Shown here in pieces: positions 1 to 7,072 of a stretch of DNA of 7,555 nt. The notes under the pieces were generated by a model. It ran no database searches. It was given only the letters and a program-made list of their open reading frames with translations, and had not been told where the DNA came from. Positions within the stretch are counted from its first letter, which is position 1. Each line of letters opens with the position of its first letter. The stretch is from Alphaproteobacteria bacterium. GTDB taxonomy: Bacteria; Pseudomonadota; Alphaproteobacteria; Rhizobiales; Hyphomicrobiaceae. The stretch covers positions 1-7,555 of the forward strand of contig JAJRRE010000344.1 of the NCBI GenBank assembly GCA_024279745.1, in the 5' to 3' direction. The position numbers were made by a program, and so were the translations under genes.

Positions 1-297
1 AAGGATGTCGCCGCGTACATGCAGGCCGTCATCGGTCTCGAATGTTGGTTGAAACAGTATTTTATGGCCAGCCGACAATAAAGCCTGGGTTTGGGCTGCT
101 GCATCAGGGCCTGGCTTGACGGTAACGCCGCCGGGGAACAGTTTTTCGGCCATTGCTTCGACATCATAGCCATCGGAAATTAACTTTTTGTCGAACAGCG
201 ACAGCTCGCTTCTCGCGATTGCGTCAGGCTTATTAGCTTTTAGCCAGGCCGATTGCGGGCAGTGCAAATAACGCAGGAATTCAGTCTTTGTGAGCAT
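1..297 (-). CDS. DUF2779-like / Cas4-like PD-(D/E)XK family protein, N-terminal part (cut by window edge)
   Basis: This is the first 99 codons of a minus-strand gene; the reading frame stays open to base 1. The start is ATG at 297-295. An in-frame stop (TAA read at 327-325) lies just upstream with no other ATG between, so the start is well bounded, although I see only a weak ribosome-binding site. The protein opens MLTKTEFLRYLHCPQSAWLK, with a Cys-Pro at C13-P14, and the visible part ends in an acidic-aromatic strand leading to R95-G-D97-I-L. From memory of the family, this pattern (early Lys-Ser/Thr-x-Phe, Cys-Pro, then an R-x-D-I-L strand about 80-90 residues later) matches DUF2779 proteins, which have a RecB/Cas4-like nuclease fold. 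C13 could be the first ligand of an iron-sulfur cluster and D97 a catalytic Asp. Both roles are inferred, because the E-x-K motif and the C-terminal cysteines are outside the window. The gene is divergent from mucR. Its function is unknown. Confidence 0.68.
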   Translation of the reverse strand, partial: MLTKTEFLRYLHCPQSAWLKANKPDAIARSELSLFDKKLISDGYDVEAMAEKLFPGGVTVKPGPDAAAQTQALLSAGHKILFQPTFETDDGLHVRGDIL

Positions 298-370
298 AAG
301 TACGTTTCTACCTGCGCGAGAGTTTTAGAACCGGATCACTGTGGTGGCTACTCCGTATATTACTGACGGG

Positions 371-400
371 ACTATGCCGTAATTTGTATCCTTCCGGCAA
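371..400 (-). promoter_or_regulatory. Possible promoter of the DUF2779-like gene
   Basis: On the minus strand, TTGCCG (400-395) and CATAGT (376-371) are 18 bp apart and resemble sigma-70 -35 and -10 boxes, with four matches each. Transcription would start near 364, about 67 nt before the ATG at 297. The match is modest, and other AT-rich hexamers in this intergenic region could serve instead. Confidence 0.22.
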
Positions 401-437
401 GCTATCGCACGGTTACGTTTGCAAAGCTTTCCAAATG

Positions 438-502
438 CTACAGCTAAGCACAGGATCAGCAACAAAACATAACCATATAGTCAACTATTGGCTAAGCTGT
501 AG
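438..502. repeat. 12-bp inverted repeat flanking 41 bp, overlapping the candidate mucR promoter
   Basis: The left arm CTACAGCTAAGC (438-449) and the right arm GCTAAGCTGTAG (491-502) are reverse complements at 11 of 12 positions. A smaller imperfect stem sits inside: CCA-t-ATAG (473-480) against CTATTGG (485-491) with a TCAA loop. The right arm covers the end of the proposed mucR -35 box and part of its spacer, so the pair could be two half-operators for a regulator. An RNA role is less likely, because most of the element lies upstream of the proposed transcription start. Confidence 0.5.
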
Positions 503-516
503 TAAAATAAGATAAT
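488..516 (+). promoter_or_regulatory. Candidate sigma-70 promoter for mucR
   Basis: TTGGCT (488-493) and GATAAT (511-516) are separated by exactly 17 bp, matching the -35 and -10 consensus at four and five of six positions. Transcription would start near 523, giving a leader of about 100 nt before the mucR ATG at 626. A second good -10-like hexamer, TATACT at 569-574, lacks a matching -35 at normal spacing and is the weaker candidate. Confidence 0.45.
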
Positions 517-543
517 TTCTTAAGTATGACTTGTCCTATCTAT

Positions 544-575
544 GAGTAGTTGAGAAGTCACTTGAAACTATACTC
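544..575 (+). repeat. Imperfect hairpin in the mucR leader
   Basis: GAGTAGTT (544-551) can pair with AAC-ta-TACTC (566-575), giving eight pairs and one 2-nt bulge. AAG (555-557) and CTT (561-563) can add a short inner stem. If transcription starts near 523, this would fold in the mucR 5' leader about 50 nt before the start codon. It also covers the TATACT hexamer at 569-574, so it could instead be an operator. The structure is AT-rich and would be only moderately stable. Confidence 0.3.
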
Positions 576-610
576 AAATATATGTAGTACAGGCCAAGCC
601 TAAAGGGGAA

Positions 611-617
611 GAAGGGA
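611..617 (+). promoter_or_regulatory. Ribosome-binding site of mucR
   Basis: The purine run GAAGGGA ends 8 nt before the ATG at 626, within a longer purine tract that begins near 602. It is the clearest Shine-Dalgarno sequence in the window and supports the chosen mucR start. Confidence 0.7.
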
Positions 618-625
618 TTATTTTT

Positions 626-1048
626 ATGGACGGCGAAGTAGACAAGCAAGAACTGGTTGAGCTAACTGCAGATATTGTGTCGGCCTATGTCACAAATAAT
701 ACAGTTGTTCGTCAGGATGTTCCGATGTTGATCAGCGAAGTTCATGATGCACTGGTTAAAGCAGCGCAAAACCGTACTATTGATAAGGCTGAAGAGCTCA
801 AACCAGCGGTTCCGATCAAGAAATCGATCTCGAATGACTTCCTCATCTGTTTGGAGGACGGCAAAAAGTTCCGCTCTTTGAAGCGTCATTTAATGTCGCA
901 TTATAATCTCACACCGGAAGAATATCGCGAAAAATGGAATTTGCCGCGTGATTATCCAATGGTGGCGCCCGGATATGCCAAGCAGCGCTCGGAGTTGGCT
1001 AAAAGCATGGGGCTGGGGCAGCGCAAAGCCGCACGCGCCAAGAAATAA
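626..1048 (+). CDS. mucR: MucR/Ros-family zinc-finger transcriptional regulator
   Basis: This is a 140-residue DNA-binding regulator of the Ros/MucR family, which in related bacteria controls exopolysaccharide, motility, cell-cycle or virulence genes by binding AT-rich promoters in an H-NS-like way. Residues 1 to about 55 match the N-terminal region used for oligomerisation (ELTADIVSAYVTNN near 12-25). The zinc finger follows: C75 and D78 in CLEDGKKF, then H88 and H92 in KRHLMSH. It continues into the family signature LTPEEYREKWNLP (95-107) and APGYAKQRSELAKSMGLG. The second zinc ligand is Asp rather than Cys, as in the MucR branch of the family. The tail is basic (KAARAKK). Length is typical and a good ribosome-binding site precedes the ATG. 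Codons end in A or T more often than in mutS and glnD. The 143-bp gap to mutS and the intervening repeats suggest a separate transcription unit. Which genes it controls cannot be read from the window. Confidence 0.95.
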   Translation: MDGEVDKQELVELTADIVSAYVTNNTVVRQDVPMLISEVHDALVKAAQNRTIDKAEELKPAVPIKKSISNDFLICLEDGKKFRSLKRHLMSHYNLTPEEYREKWNLPRDYPMVAPGYAKQRSELAKSMGLGQRKAARAKK

Positions 1049-1131
1049 CGTCGCCGCCCCCTCAGACGCTTGTTGATTTTCACTGCAAACAGCAATTGTT
1101 CACATGCAATCTGCATTTGGCCGTGTGTGAA

Positions 1132-1180
1132 GCGCGGCAGAAGCCATGCAGCCTCTTGCCAGCGCGGGCTTAGCGCGGCA
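1132..1180 (+). repeat. Direct and inverted repeats forming two alternative hairpins before mutS
   Basis: The 9-mer AGCGCGGCA occurs at 1131-1139 and again at 1172-1180. Between them TGCC-a-GCGC (1157-1165) is complementary to either copy apart from one bulged A. The downstream pairing (1157-1165 with 1173-1180) makes an 8-bp GC-rich stem with a 7-nt loop (GGGCTTA), ending 11 nt before the mutS ATG. The upstream pairing (1132-1139 with 1157-1165) has a 17-nt loop with some further pairing inside. Only one can form at a time. No T run follows, so neither is a classic intrinsic terminator. If transcribed, this would lie in the mutS leader. A regulatory role is inferred. Confidence 0.45.
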
Positions 1181-1191
1181 CAAAGCCGGCC

Positions 1192-4170
1192 ATGGCTAAA
1201 TCAGCAAAAAATGAGCCGGGCAATGCGTCCGGCGCTCCTGCACCACGTCCCGCACGCGATGGTGGGGCGAAGGCTGCGGGCCAGAAAGCCGATAATGCTG
1301 CCGGCAAAGTAGAGCTGAGCAAGGTGGCGCCGAATAATGTGACGTCGCCCAGGAAGCCGGCCAAGCCAATCAAGCCCGGTAAGTCAGCTAACGCCACCAA
1401 GTCAGGCAAGCCCGCAAAAGGCAGCGGCGTAACGCCCTCGATGGCGCAATTTCTTGAAATCAAGGCCGCCAATCCCGACAGTATCTTGTGGTACCGGATG
1501 GGCGATTTTTATGAGCTGTTCTTTGAAGACGCGGTTGTCGCCGCCAAGGCGCTGTCGATTACCCTGACCAAGCGCGGCAAACATCTGGGCGAGGACATCC
1601 CGATGTGCGGCGTGCCGGTGGTGCGCGCCGATGAATATTTGCAGCGCTTGATCCGACAGGGTTTTCGCGTCGCGGTATGCGAGCAGCTGGAGGACCCGGC
1701 GGAGGCAAAAAAGCGCGGCGCCAAATCAATCGTTCACCGCGATGTGGTGCGCCTGGTGACGCCCGGGACCTTGACCGAAGACGCGTTGCTCGACGCCTCG
1801 GCGCGCAATTATCTCAGCGCCTTGTTTAAAGCCCCGGACCGCGCCGACGGTAAAGGCGCGATGCTGGCGCTGGCGTCAATGGATATCTCGACCGGTGAGT
1901 TTGAAGTGGGCGAAGTGGCGCCGATTGATCTACCGGGCGAATTGTTGCGGCTGTCGCCCAGCGAAATCATTGCCGTCGATCAGGTCTTTGGCGATCTGGA
2001 ATTCATGCGCTGGGTGGAGGTCGCCGGCGCCGCGCCAACACCTGTGCCGGGGGCGTATTTCGATTCCATGGCCGGTGAGCGCAATCTGAAACAGCGTCTG
2101 GGTGTCGCGGATCTGGCGGCCTTTGGCGGTTTCTCGCGCGGCGAACTGGCGGCGATTGGCGCCTTGCTGAAATATATCGAACTGACGCAGCTTGGCGCTC
2201 GGCCTGTGATGCGGCCCCCGCGCAAGACCGGCGCGGCGCAAATATTGGTGATCGATGCGGCCAGCCGCGCGTCACTTGAGCTGGTGCGCGCCAGCTCCGG
2301 CGACAAACGCGATAGTCTGCTGGGCGCCGTTGAGCGCACGGTTACCGGCCCGGGCGCCCGCGAGTTGGCCGCTCGTCTGGCTAGCCCCTTGCGCGACCCG
2401 CAGGAGATTAATGCGCGCCTTGATGTGGTGTCCTATCTGATCGACGAAGAGAGCCTGCGCGAGGATTTGCGTGCCAGCTTGAAAGCCGCGCCTGATATTG
2501 CCCGGGCGATGTCGCGGCTGGGCTATAACCGCGGCGGTCCGCGCGATCTGGCAGCGGTTGGCGATGGTCTGGCGGCGGCGCTGTCTTGCGCGGCGTTATT
2601 GCGGACCAGTTCAGGCGCGATGGGGTTGCCGCAGCATCTGGCGCAACTCATGCAGCGGCTTGAAGCGGGCGGTTTGAGTTTAAATGAAAACGGTCTGAGC
2701 CTGCATGACACATTGAAAGCCGCGCTGGTTGAGGAGCCGCCGCATCTGCGCCGTGAGGGCAATTATATCGCGCCAGGCTTTGCAGCTGATCTCGACGACG
2801 CACGCAAATTACGTGATGAAGGGCGCCAGGTGATGGCGGCGCTGGAAATCAAATATGTGCAATCAAGCGGCATTAAAGGCCTGAAGCTGCGCCATAACAA
2901 TATGCTGGGTTATTTCCTGGAAGCCACCGCCGCCAACGCCAAGCCGCTGCTGCAGCCGCCTTTGAATGAGACATTCACTCATCGCCAGACCCTGGCCAAT
3001 GCGGTGCGTTTTATTACCACTGAGCTGGTTGAAACCGAAGGGCGAATTGCCTCGGCCGGTGATCGGGCGCTGGCGCTGGAGCACGAGATTTTCACGCGGT
3101 TGGCGAGCGACATTGCAGGCCAGGAGCAGGTCTTGTCTGAAGTTGCCGCCGCGCTTGCTGCGCTTGATCATCATTGCGGATTGGCGCAAGTAGCGCGCGA
3201 TGAAGACTATGTGCGCCCGCAGCTCGACGGCTCCACTATGTTTGAAATCATTGGCGGGCGGCATCCGGTTGTCGAGCAGGCTTTGCGCCGCGCCCATGAG
3301 GGTCCGTTTATCGAAAATGATTGTGTGCTGGGGCGCTATGAGCCGGCGCCGACGGGCTTTGATGAGGCGGCGGGCGACGACGCGCGCATCTGGTTGGTGA
3401 CGGGGCCGAATATGGCCGGTAAGTCGACCTTCCTTCGGCAAAACGCGCTGATCACGGTGCTGGCGCAGATCGGGTCTTATGTGCCGGCGCGTGAGGCACG
3501 GATTGGTGTTGTCGACCGGCTGTTTTCGCGTGTGGGCGCCTCTGATGATCTGGCGCGCGGGCGCTCGACGTTCATGGTGGAAATGGTTGAGACCGCCGGT
3601 ATTCTTAATCAGGCGAGCGATAAATCGCTGGTCATTCTCGATGAAGTGGGGCGCGGTACGGCGACCTTTGACGGGCTATCGATCGCCTGGGCGACGGTCG
3701 AGCATCTGCACAATGTGAATTGTTGCCGCTCATTATTTGCCACCCATTACCACGAACTGACCGCGCTGGCGCAGCGGCTGGCTCATGTCGCCAATGTGAC
3801 CGTCGATGTGAAGGAATGGCGCGATGAGATCGTCTTTTTGCATAAGGTGCGCGCCGGCTCGGCGGATCGCTCTTATGGCATTCAGGTGGCCAAACTTGCC
3901 GGATTGCCGCATGAGGTTGTCGCACGGGCCAGCGAAGTATTGCAGCTATTGGAGGAGGGCGACGATGGCCGCGCAACACCAGCCGGGCAGCTGGATGACT
4001 TGCCGCTATTTGCTGCGGCCCGGCCAAAAGCTGCGCCAATTGCCATGCCCGCTGCCGGGCCCTCACCAAGCGATGAAGCGTTGCAGGCGCTTAATCCGGA
4101 CGAGATGACGCCTCGCGCTGCGCTGGAAGCCTTGTATAAACTCAAAGAGCTAAGCCGCAAACAGGATTGA
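1192..4170 (+). CDS. mutS: DNA mismatch repair protein MutS
   Basis: MutS recognises mismatches and small loops as a dimer and, using ATP, recruits MutL. The 992-residue product carries the whole family layout. The mismatch-binding domain (about 83-195) has the Phe-x-Glu wedge F106-Y-E108 in YRMGDFYELF. Connector, lever and clamp regions follow, then the ATPase: Walker A GPNMAGKST (738-746), signature STFMVEM (792-798), Walker B LVILDEVGRGT with D817-E818, and the ATHYHEL motif (850-856). DLPLF (936-940) looks like a beta-clamp binding motif. The last 29 residues match the C-terminal oligomerisation helices (LNPDEMTPRAALEALYKLKEL). An in-frame TAG at 1171 makes ATG 1192 the first possible start. 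I see no good ribosome-binding site there, and the conserved core begins only near residue 80, so a later start such as ATG 1441 is possible. The Lys/Ala/Pro-rich extension makes the protein longer than the roughly 850-910 residues I recall for most homologues. All key residues are present. glnD follows after 25 bp. Confidence 0.97.
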   Translation: MAKSAKNEPGNASGAPAPRPARDGGAKAAGQKADNAAGKVELSKVAPNNVTSPRKPAKPIKPGKSANATKSGKPAKGSGVTPSMAQFLEIKAANPDSILWYRMGDFYELFFEDAVVAAKALSITLTKRGKHLGEDIPMCGVPVVRADEYLQRLIRQGFRVAVCEQLEDPAEAKKRGAKSIVHRDVVRLVTPGTLTEDALLDASARNYLSALFKAPDRADGKGAMLALASMDISTGEFEVGEVAPIDLPGELLRLSPSEIIAVDQVFGDLEFMRWVEVAGAAPTPVPGAYFDSMAGERNLKQRLGVADLAAFGGFSRGELAAIGALLKYIELTQLGARPVMRPPRKTGAAQILVIDAASRASLELVRASSGDKRDSLLGAVERTVTGPGARELAARLASPLRDPQEINARLDVVSYLIDEESLREDLRASLKAAPDIARAMSRLGYNRGGPRDLAAVGDGLAAALSCAALLRTSSGAMGLPQHLAQLMQRLEAGGLSLNENGLSLHDTLKAALVEEPPHLRREGNYIAPGFAADLDDARKLRDEGRQVMAALEIKYVQSSGIKGLKLRHNNMLGYFLEATAANAKPLLQPPLNETFTHRQTLANAVRFITTELVETEGRIASAGDRALALEHEIFTRLASDIAGQEQVLSEVAAALAALDHHCGLAQVARDEDYVRPQLDGSTMFEIIGGRHPVVEQALRRAHEGPFIENDCVLGRYEPAPTGFDEAAGDDARIWLVTGPNMAGKSTFLRQNALITVLAQIGSYVPAREARIGVVDRLFSRVGASDDLARGRSTFMVEMVETAGILNQASDKSLVILDEVGRGTATFDGLSIAWATVEHLHNVNCCRSLFATHYHELTALAQRLAHVANVTVDVKEWRDEIVFLHKVRAGSADRSYGIQVAKLAGLPHEVVARASEVLQLLEEGDDGRATPAGQLDDLPLFAAARPKAAPIAMPAAGPSPSDEALQALNPDEMTPRAALEALYKLKELSRKQD
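1354..1425 (+). repeat. Eight 9-bp units encoding a lysine tripeptide repeat in the MutS extension
   Basis: Residues 55-78 read as eight consecutive tripeptides: KPA KPI KPG KSA NAT KSG KPA KGS. Lysine falls on every third residue except N67, whose codon AAC is one base from a lysine codon. The DNA units start AAG or AAA with diverged second and third codons. The segment looks like the low-complexity basic tails of histone H1-like proteins. It should be disordered and could bind DNA or RNA non-specifically (inference). Confidence 0.75.
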
Positions 4171-4185
4171 TCGAGCTTATCAATT

Positions 4186-4192
4186 GGACAGG
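4186..4192 (+). promoter_or_regulatory. Probable ribosome-binding site deciding the glnD start
   Basis: GGACAGG lies just before the ATG at 4196; its GGA is 7 nt from the start codon. This favours ATG 4196 over the in-frame TTG at 4184, which has only a weak GAG 8 nt upstream at 4173-4175. The difference is four residues. Confidence 0.5.
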
Positions 4193-4195
4193 CAA

Positions 4196-7042
4196 ATGGA
4201 TCAGATAAAAATCGTACCGCCGCCTTTTTTCGATCCGCAGCAACAGCGGGACGAGCTCAGCGCGTTCAACAAGCAGTATAAGGGCAATGACACCGCCATC
4301 CGCGGCGCCGTTCTGGCGCGTCTGAAGGAGCTGCTGGCGCAGGCGCTGGAACAGGCCGAAGCGCAACTGCTGGAAGACGGCAATGGGCGCGCCTGTGCGG
4401 CAGGGTTGTCGCAGTTCCAGGACGAGCTGATCCATCTGATTTATGACTTTGCCGTCTGTCATGTCTACCGCGCCACCAACCCTTCGGACGCTGAGCGCAT
4501 GGCGGTTGTCGCGACGGGCGGTTATGGCCGCGGCCTTTTGGCGCCGGGCTCCGACATCGATCTTTTGTTCGTGCATCCCTTTAAGCTGACCGCCTGGGGC
4601 GAAAGCGTTGTCGAATATATTCTTTATCTGTTGTGGGATGTCGGCTTCAAGGTCGGCCACGCCACGCGCTCGGTTGAGCAATGCGTGAAGCTGTCGAAGG
4701 CCGATATGACCATTCGCACGGCCATTTTGGATGCGCGGCTCATCTTCGGCGATGAAGAGCTGTTCAAGGAAATGCAGGACCGCTTCGCCAAGGATGTCGT
4801 CGCCGGCAGCGCGAGCGATTTCATCGAGGCCAAAATGAGCGAACGTGATGAGCGTCATGAGCGTTCGGGCCAGTCGCGCTACCGGGTCGAGCCGAATATC
4901 AAGGACGGCAAGGGCGGCTTGCGCGATCTGCACACGCTGCACTGGCTATCGAAATATATTCACGGCGATGATCCAGGCGCCGGTGTCCTTTCGGCGGGCA
5001 TTTTTACACCCGATGAGTTTCACACCTTTCGCAAATGTGAAGATTTTTTGTGGACCGTGCGGTGCCATCTGCATTTCACAACCGGGCGCGCCGAAGAACG
5101 TCTGGCCTTTGAGCTGCAACCAATTTTGGCTGAGCGCCTTGGTTATACCGAACATGACGGGTTGATCCCGGCGGAAAGGTTCATGAAGCATTATTTCCTG
5201 ACCGCCAAGGATGTCGGCGATCTGACCGGCATATTGTGCTCGGCGCTGGAAGTGCAGCAGCTCAAGACCTCGCCAGGCCTGGATGCGCTGCTGCGCCCGG
5301 GAAGCTGGAAGCTGCGCCGTATGATCGCCAAGACAACAGATTTTCGGGTTGAGAATGGGCGCCTCAACGTGGTCAATGATCAGGCGTTCTGCAACGATCC
5401 GGTCAACCTTATTCGCTTCTTTGCGCAAGCCGAACAATATGACATGGCCTTTCACCCCGAAGCGGTACGGCTGCTGCGCCGGTCCTTGCGCCTGATCGAC
5501 GACAAATTGCGCGCTAATAAAGAAGCCAATCGAATATTCCTGGAAATGCTCGACGCCAAGGTCAATCCTGAAGGCGCGCTCAGGCGGATGAATGAGGCGG
5601 GCGTACTGGGCCGTTTTGTTCCCGAATTTGGCCGCGTGGTCTCAATGATGCAGTTCAATATGTATCACCATTTCACGGTCGATGAGCATCTACTGCGCAC
5701 GGTTGGAATCCTGTCGCGCATTGATCGCGGTCTGGAAGCGGAAGGTCATCCGCTTGCCACCAAGATCATCCAGCAGATCAAACATAAGCGCGCGCTTTAT
5801 GTGGCGGCCTTCTTGCACGATGTCGGCAAAGGGCGCCCCGAAGATCATTCGGTGATCGGCGCTGAGCTGGCGCGCGAGCTGTGTCCGCGGTTAGGGCTCG
5901 ACCGAGCCGAATCCGATACGGTGGTGTGGTTGATCCGCGAGCATCTGACGATGAGCAATGTCGCCCAGAGCCGCGATATTTCAGATCCCAAAACCATCCG
6001 CGACTTTGCCAATGTGGTGCAGAGCCCGGAGCGCCTGAAGCTGCTGCTGATCCTGACCGTGGTGGATATCCGCGCCGTCGGGCCCGGTACCTGGAATGGC
6101 TGGAAGGGGCAATTGTTGCGCACGCTTTATTGCGAGGCCGAAGCCTTGCTCAGCGGCGGTCATGGCGAGCTTCCCCATAAACAGCGCGTCGAGCAGGCCA
6201 AGCAGGATTTCCGCGAGGCCCTGGCTGAGTGGGACGGCGCCGATGTGCAACGTTTTATCGACGAGCAGTACCGCGACTATTGGCTCAAGATTGAAACCAA
6301 AAGCCAGGTCCGCCATGCGCAGTTGATGCGAACCGCCACGCAGGCTGATCAGCAGATTGCGACTGATCACACTTCAGATGCATTTACCGCCATCACTGAA
6401 TTATCTGTGCTGGCGCCCAATCATCCGCGGCTGTTATCGATGTGTGCAGGGGCCTGTGCTGGCGCGGGCGCGAATATTTCGGGCGCCTATATCTCGACAA
6501 CGCGTAGCGGTATGGCGCTTGATACGTTTCTTTTGGCGCGCGAGTTTGAACTGAATGAGGACGAAGAACGCCGCGCCGCGCGCATCGGCACGACAATCGA
6601 GAAATTATTGCGCGGTGAGCAGCATCTCGATCAGTTGATGGAGGGCAAGGAAAAACCGGTTGGATCGGTCGGTGCTTTTACAGTTGAGCCGGAAGTCATC
6701 ATCAATAATTCCCTGTCCGACAGTTTTACCGTTATCGAAGTGGCCGGGCTCGACCGGGCCGGGCTTTTATACGAGCTGACAAGTGCGCTGGCTGATCTCA
6801 ATCTCGATATCACGTCGGCTCATATCACCACCTTCGGCGAAAAAGCGGTGGATGTGTTTTATGTCACCGACTTGACGGGTAAGAAAATCGTCAACAAACC
6901 GCGCCAGCGCAAGATTCATCGGCGCTTAAGCGATGTGTTGAGCGTTGCCAGCGAAGATGAAGATAGGGATGCAGAAGGCGGCGATGGCGGCGATGCAACT
7001 GCTGCTAAAGCGAAAGCCGCAGCGCTGGCAGTTTCGGCCTGA
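4196..7042 (+). CDS. glnD: Bifunctional uridylyltransferase/uridylyl-removing enzyme GlnD (PII uridylyltransferase)
   Basis: GlnD is the cytoplasmic glutamine sensor of nitrogen control. It adds UMP to PII proteins (GlnB/GlnK) when glutamine is scarce and removes it when glutamine is plentiful, which steers glutamine synthetase and the Ntr response. From ATG 4196 the product has 948 residues. The nucleotidyltransferase domain shows GGYGRG (108-113) and G118-S-D120-x-D122, with the metal-binding aspartates, followed by DGKGGLRDLHTLHW from 237. The HD domain for UMP removal shows H541-D542, H551 and E582-H583. Two C-terminal ACT domains, about 732-800 and 846-915, should bind glutamine. The last 30 residues are an acidic then Ala/Lys-rich tail, probably disordered. 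An in-frame TTG at 4184 would add four residues. The 25-bp gap after mutS, with no terminator, implies cotranscription; mutS next to glnD is, as I recall, common in Alphaproteobacteria. All catalytic motifs are intact. Confidence 0.97.
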   Translation: MDQIKIVPPPFFDPQQQRDELSAFNKQYKGNDTAIRGAVLARLKELLAQALEQAEAQLLEDGNGRACAAGLSQFQDELIHLIYDFAVCHVYRATNPSDAERMAVVATGGYGRGLLAPGSDIDLLFVHPFKLTAWGESVVEYILYLLWDVGFKVGHATRSVEQCVKLSKADMTIRTAILDARLIFGDEELFKEMQDRFAKDVVAGSASDFIEAKMSERDERHERSGQSRYRVEPNIKDGKGGLRDLHTLHWLSKYIHGDDPGAGVLSAGIFTPDEFHTFRKCEDFLWTVRCHLHFTTGRAEERLAFELQPILAERLGYTEHDGLIPAERFMKHYFLTAKDVGDLTGILCSALEVQQLKTSPGLDALLRPGSWKLRRMIAKTTDFRVENGRLNVVNDQAFCNDPVNLIRFFAQAEQYDMAFHPEAVRLLRRSLRLIDDKLRANKEANRIFLEMLDAKVNPEGALRRMNEAGVLGRFVPEFGRVVSMMQFNMYHHFTVDEHLLRTVGILSRIDRGLEAEGHPLATKIIQQIKHKRALYVAAFLHDVGKGRPEDHSVIGAELARELCPRLGLDRAESDTVVWLIREHLTMSNVAQSRDISDPKTIRDFANVVQSPERLKLLLILTVVDIRAVGPGTWNGWKGQLLRTLYCEAEALLSGGHGELPHKQRVEQAKQDFREALAEWDGADVQRFIDEQYRDYWLKIETKSQVRHAQLMRTATQADQQIATDHTSDAFTAITELSVLAPNHPRLLSMCAGACAGAGANISGAYISTTRSGMALDTFLLAREFELNEDEERRAARIGTTIEKLLRGEQHLDQLMEGKEKPVGSVGAFTVEPEVIINNSLSDSFTVIEVAGLDRAGLLYELTSALADLNLDITSAHITTFGEKAVDVFYVTDLTGKKIVNKPRQRKIHRRLSDVLSVASEDEDRDAEGGDGGDATAAKAKAAALAVSA

Positions 7043-7072
7043 TTTTGCGCGATGAGTTTGGCGCTGTGATGC

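Larger units (their letters stand above)
298..625. other. AT-rich divergent intergenic region upstream of mucR
   Basis: This 328-bp stretch separates the minus-strand DUF2779-like gene from mucR. No open frame in it looks like a gene. It must hold the promoters of both flanking genes. The segment from about 470 to 590 is clearly more AT-rich than the genes around it, with several T-A steps. That is the kind of DNA that MucR/Ros proteins are known to bind, so autoregulation is a reasonable inference. Candidate promoters and inverted repeats are listed separately. Confidence 0.8.

Noticed and set aside
626..1048. Asp instead of Cys as second zinc ligand in MucR, taken as a defect
   Set aside because: C-x2-D-x9-H-x3-H is a known variant in the MucR branch of the Ros family, so the finger should be functional.
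1104..1116. ATGCA-atc-TGCAT inverted repeat between mucR and mutS as a possible terminator or operator
   Set aside because: The arms are only 5 bp with no T run, which is short enough to be chance.
1049..1130. A sigma-70 promoter for mutS
   Set aside because: TTGATT at 1073 and TTGTTC at 1096 have no acceptable -10 hexamer at 16-18 bp, so I could not support a call.
1070..1312. Plus-strand open frame of 80 codons before and overlapping mutS
   Set aside because: It overlaps mutS in another frame, lacks a ribosome-binding site and gives a Cys/His/Arg-scattered product without a recognisable fold.
2863..3441. Minus-strand open frame of 192 codons inside mutS
   Set aside because: It is antisense to the conserved clamp and ATPase part of MutS, has no family resemblance, and is a codon-bias shadow.
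4142..4942. Minus-strand open frame of 266 codons across the mutS end and glnD start
   Set aside because: It is antisense to well-supported coding sequence and has no recognisable motifs. Long antisense frames are expected opposite GC-rich genes with strong codon bias.
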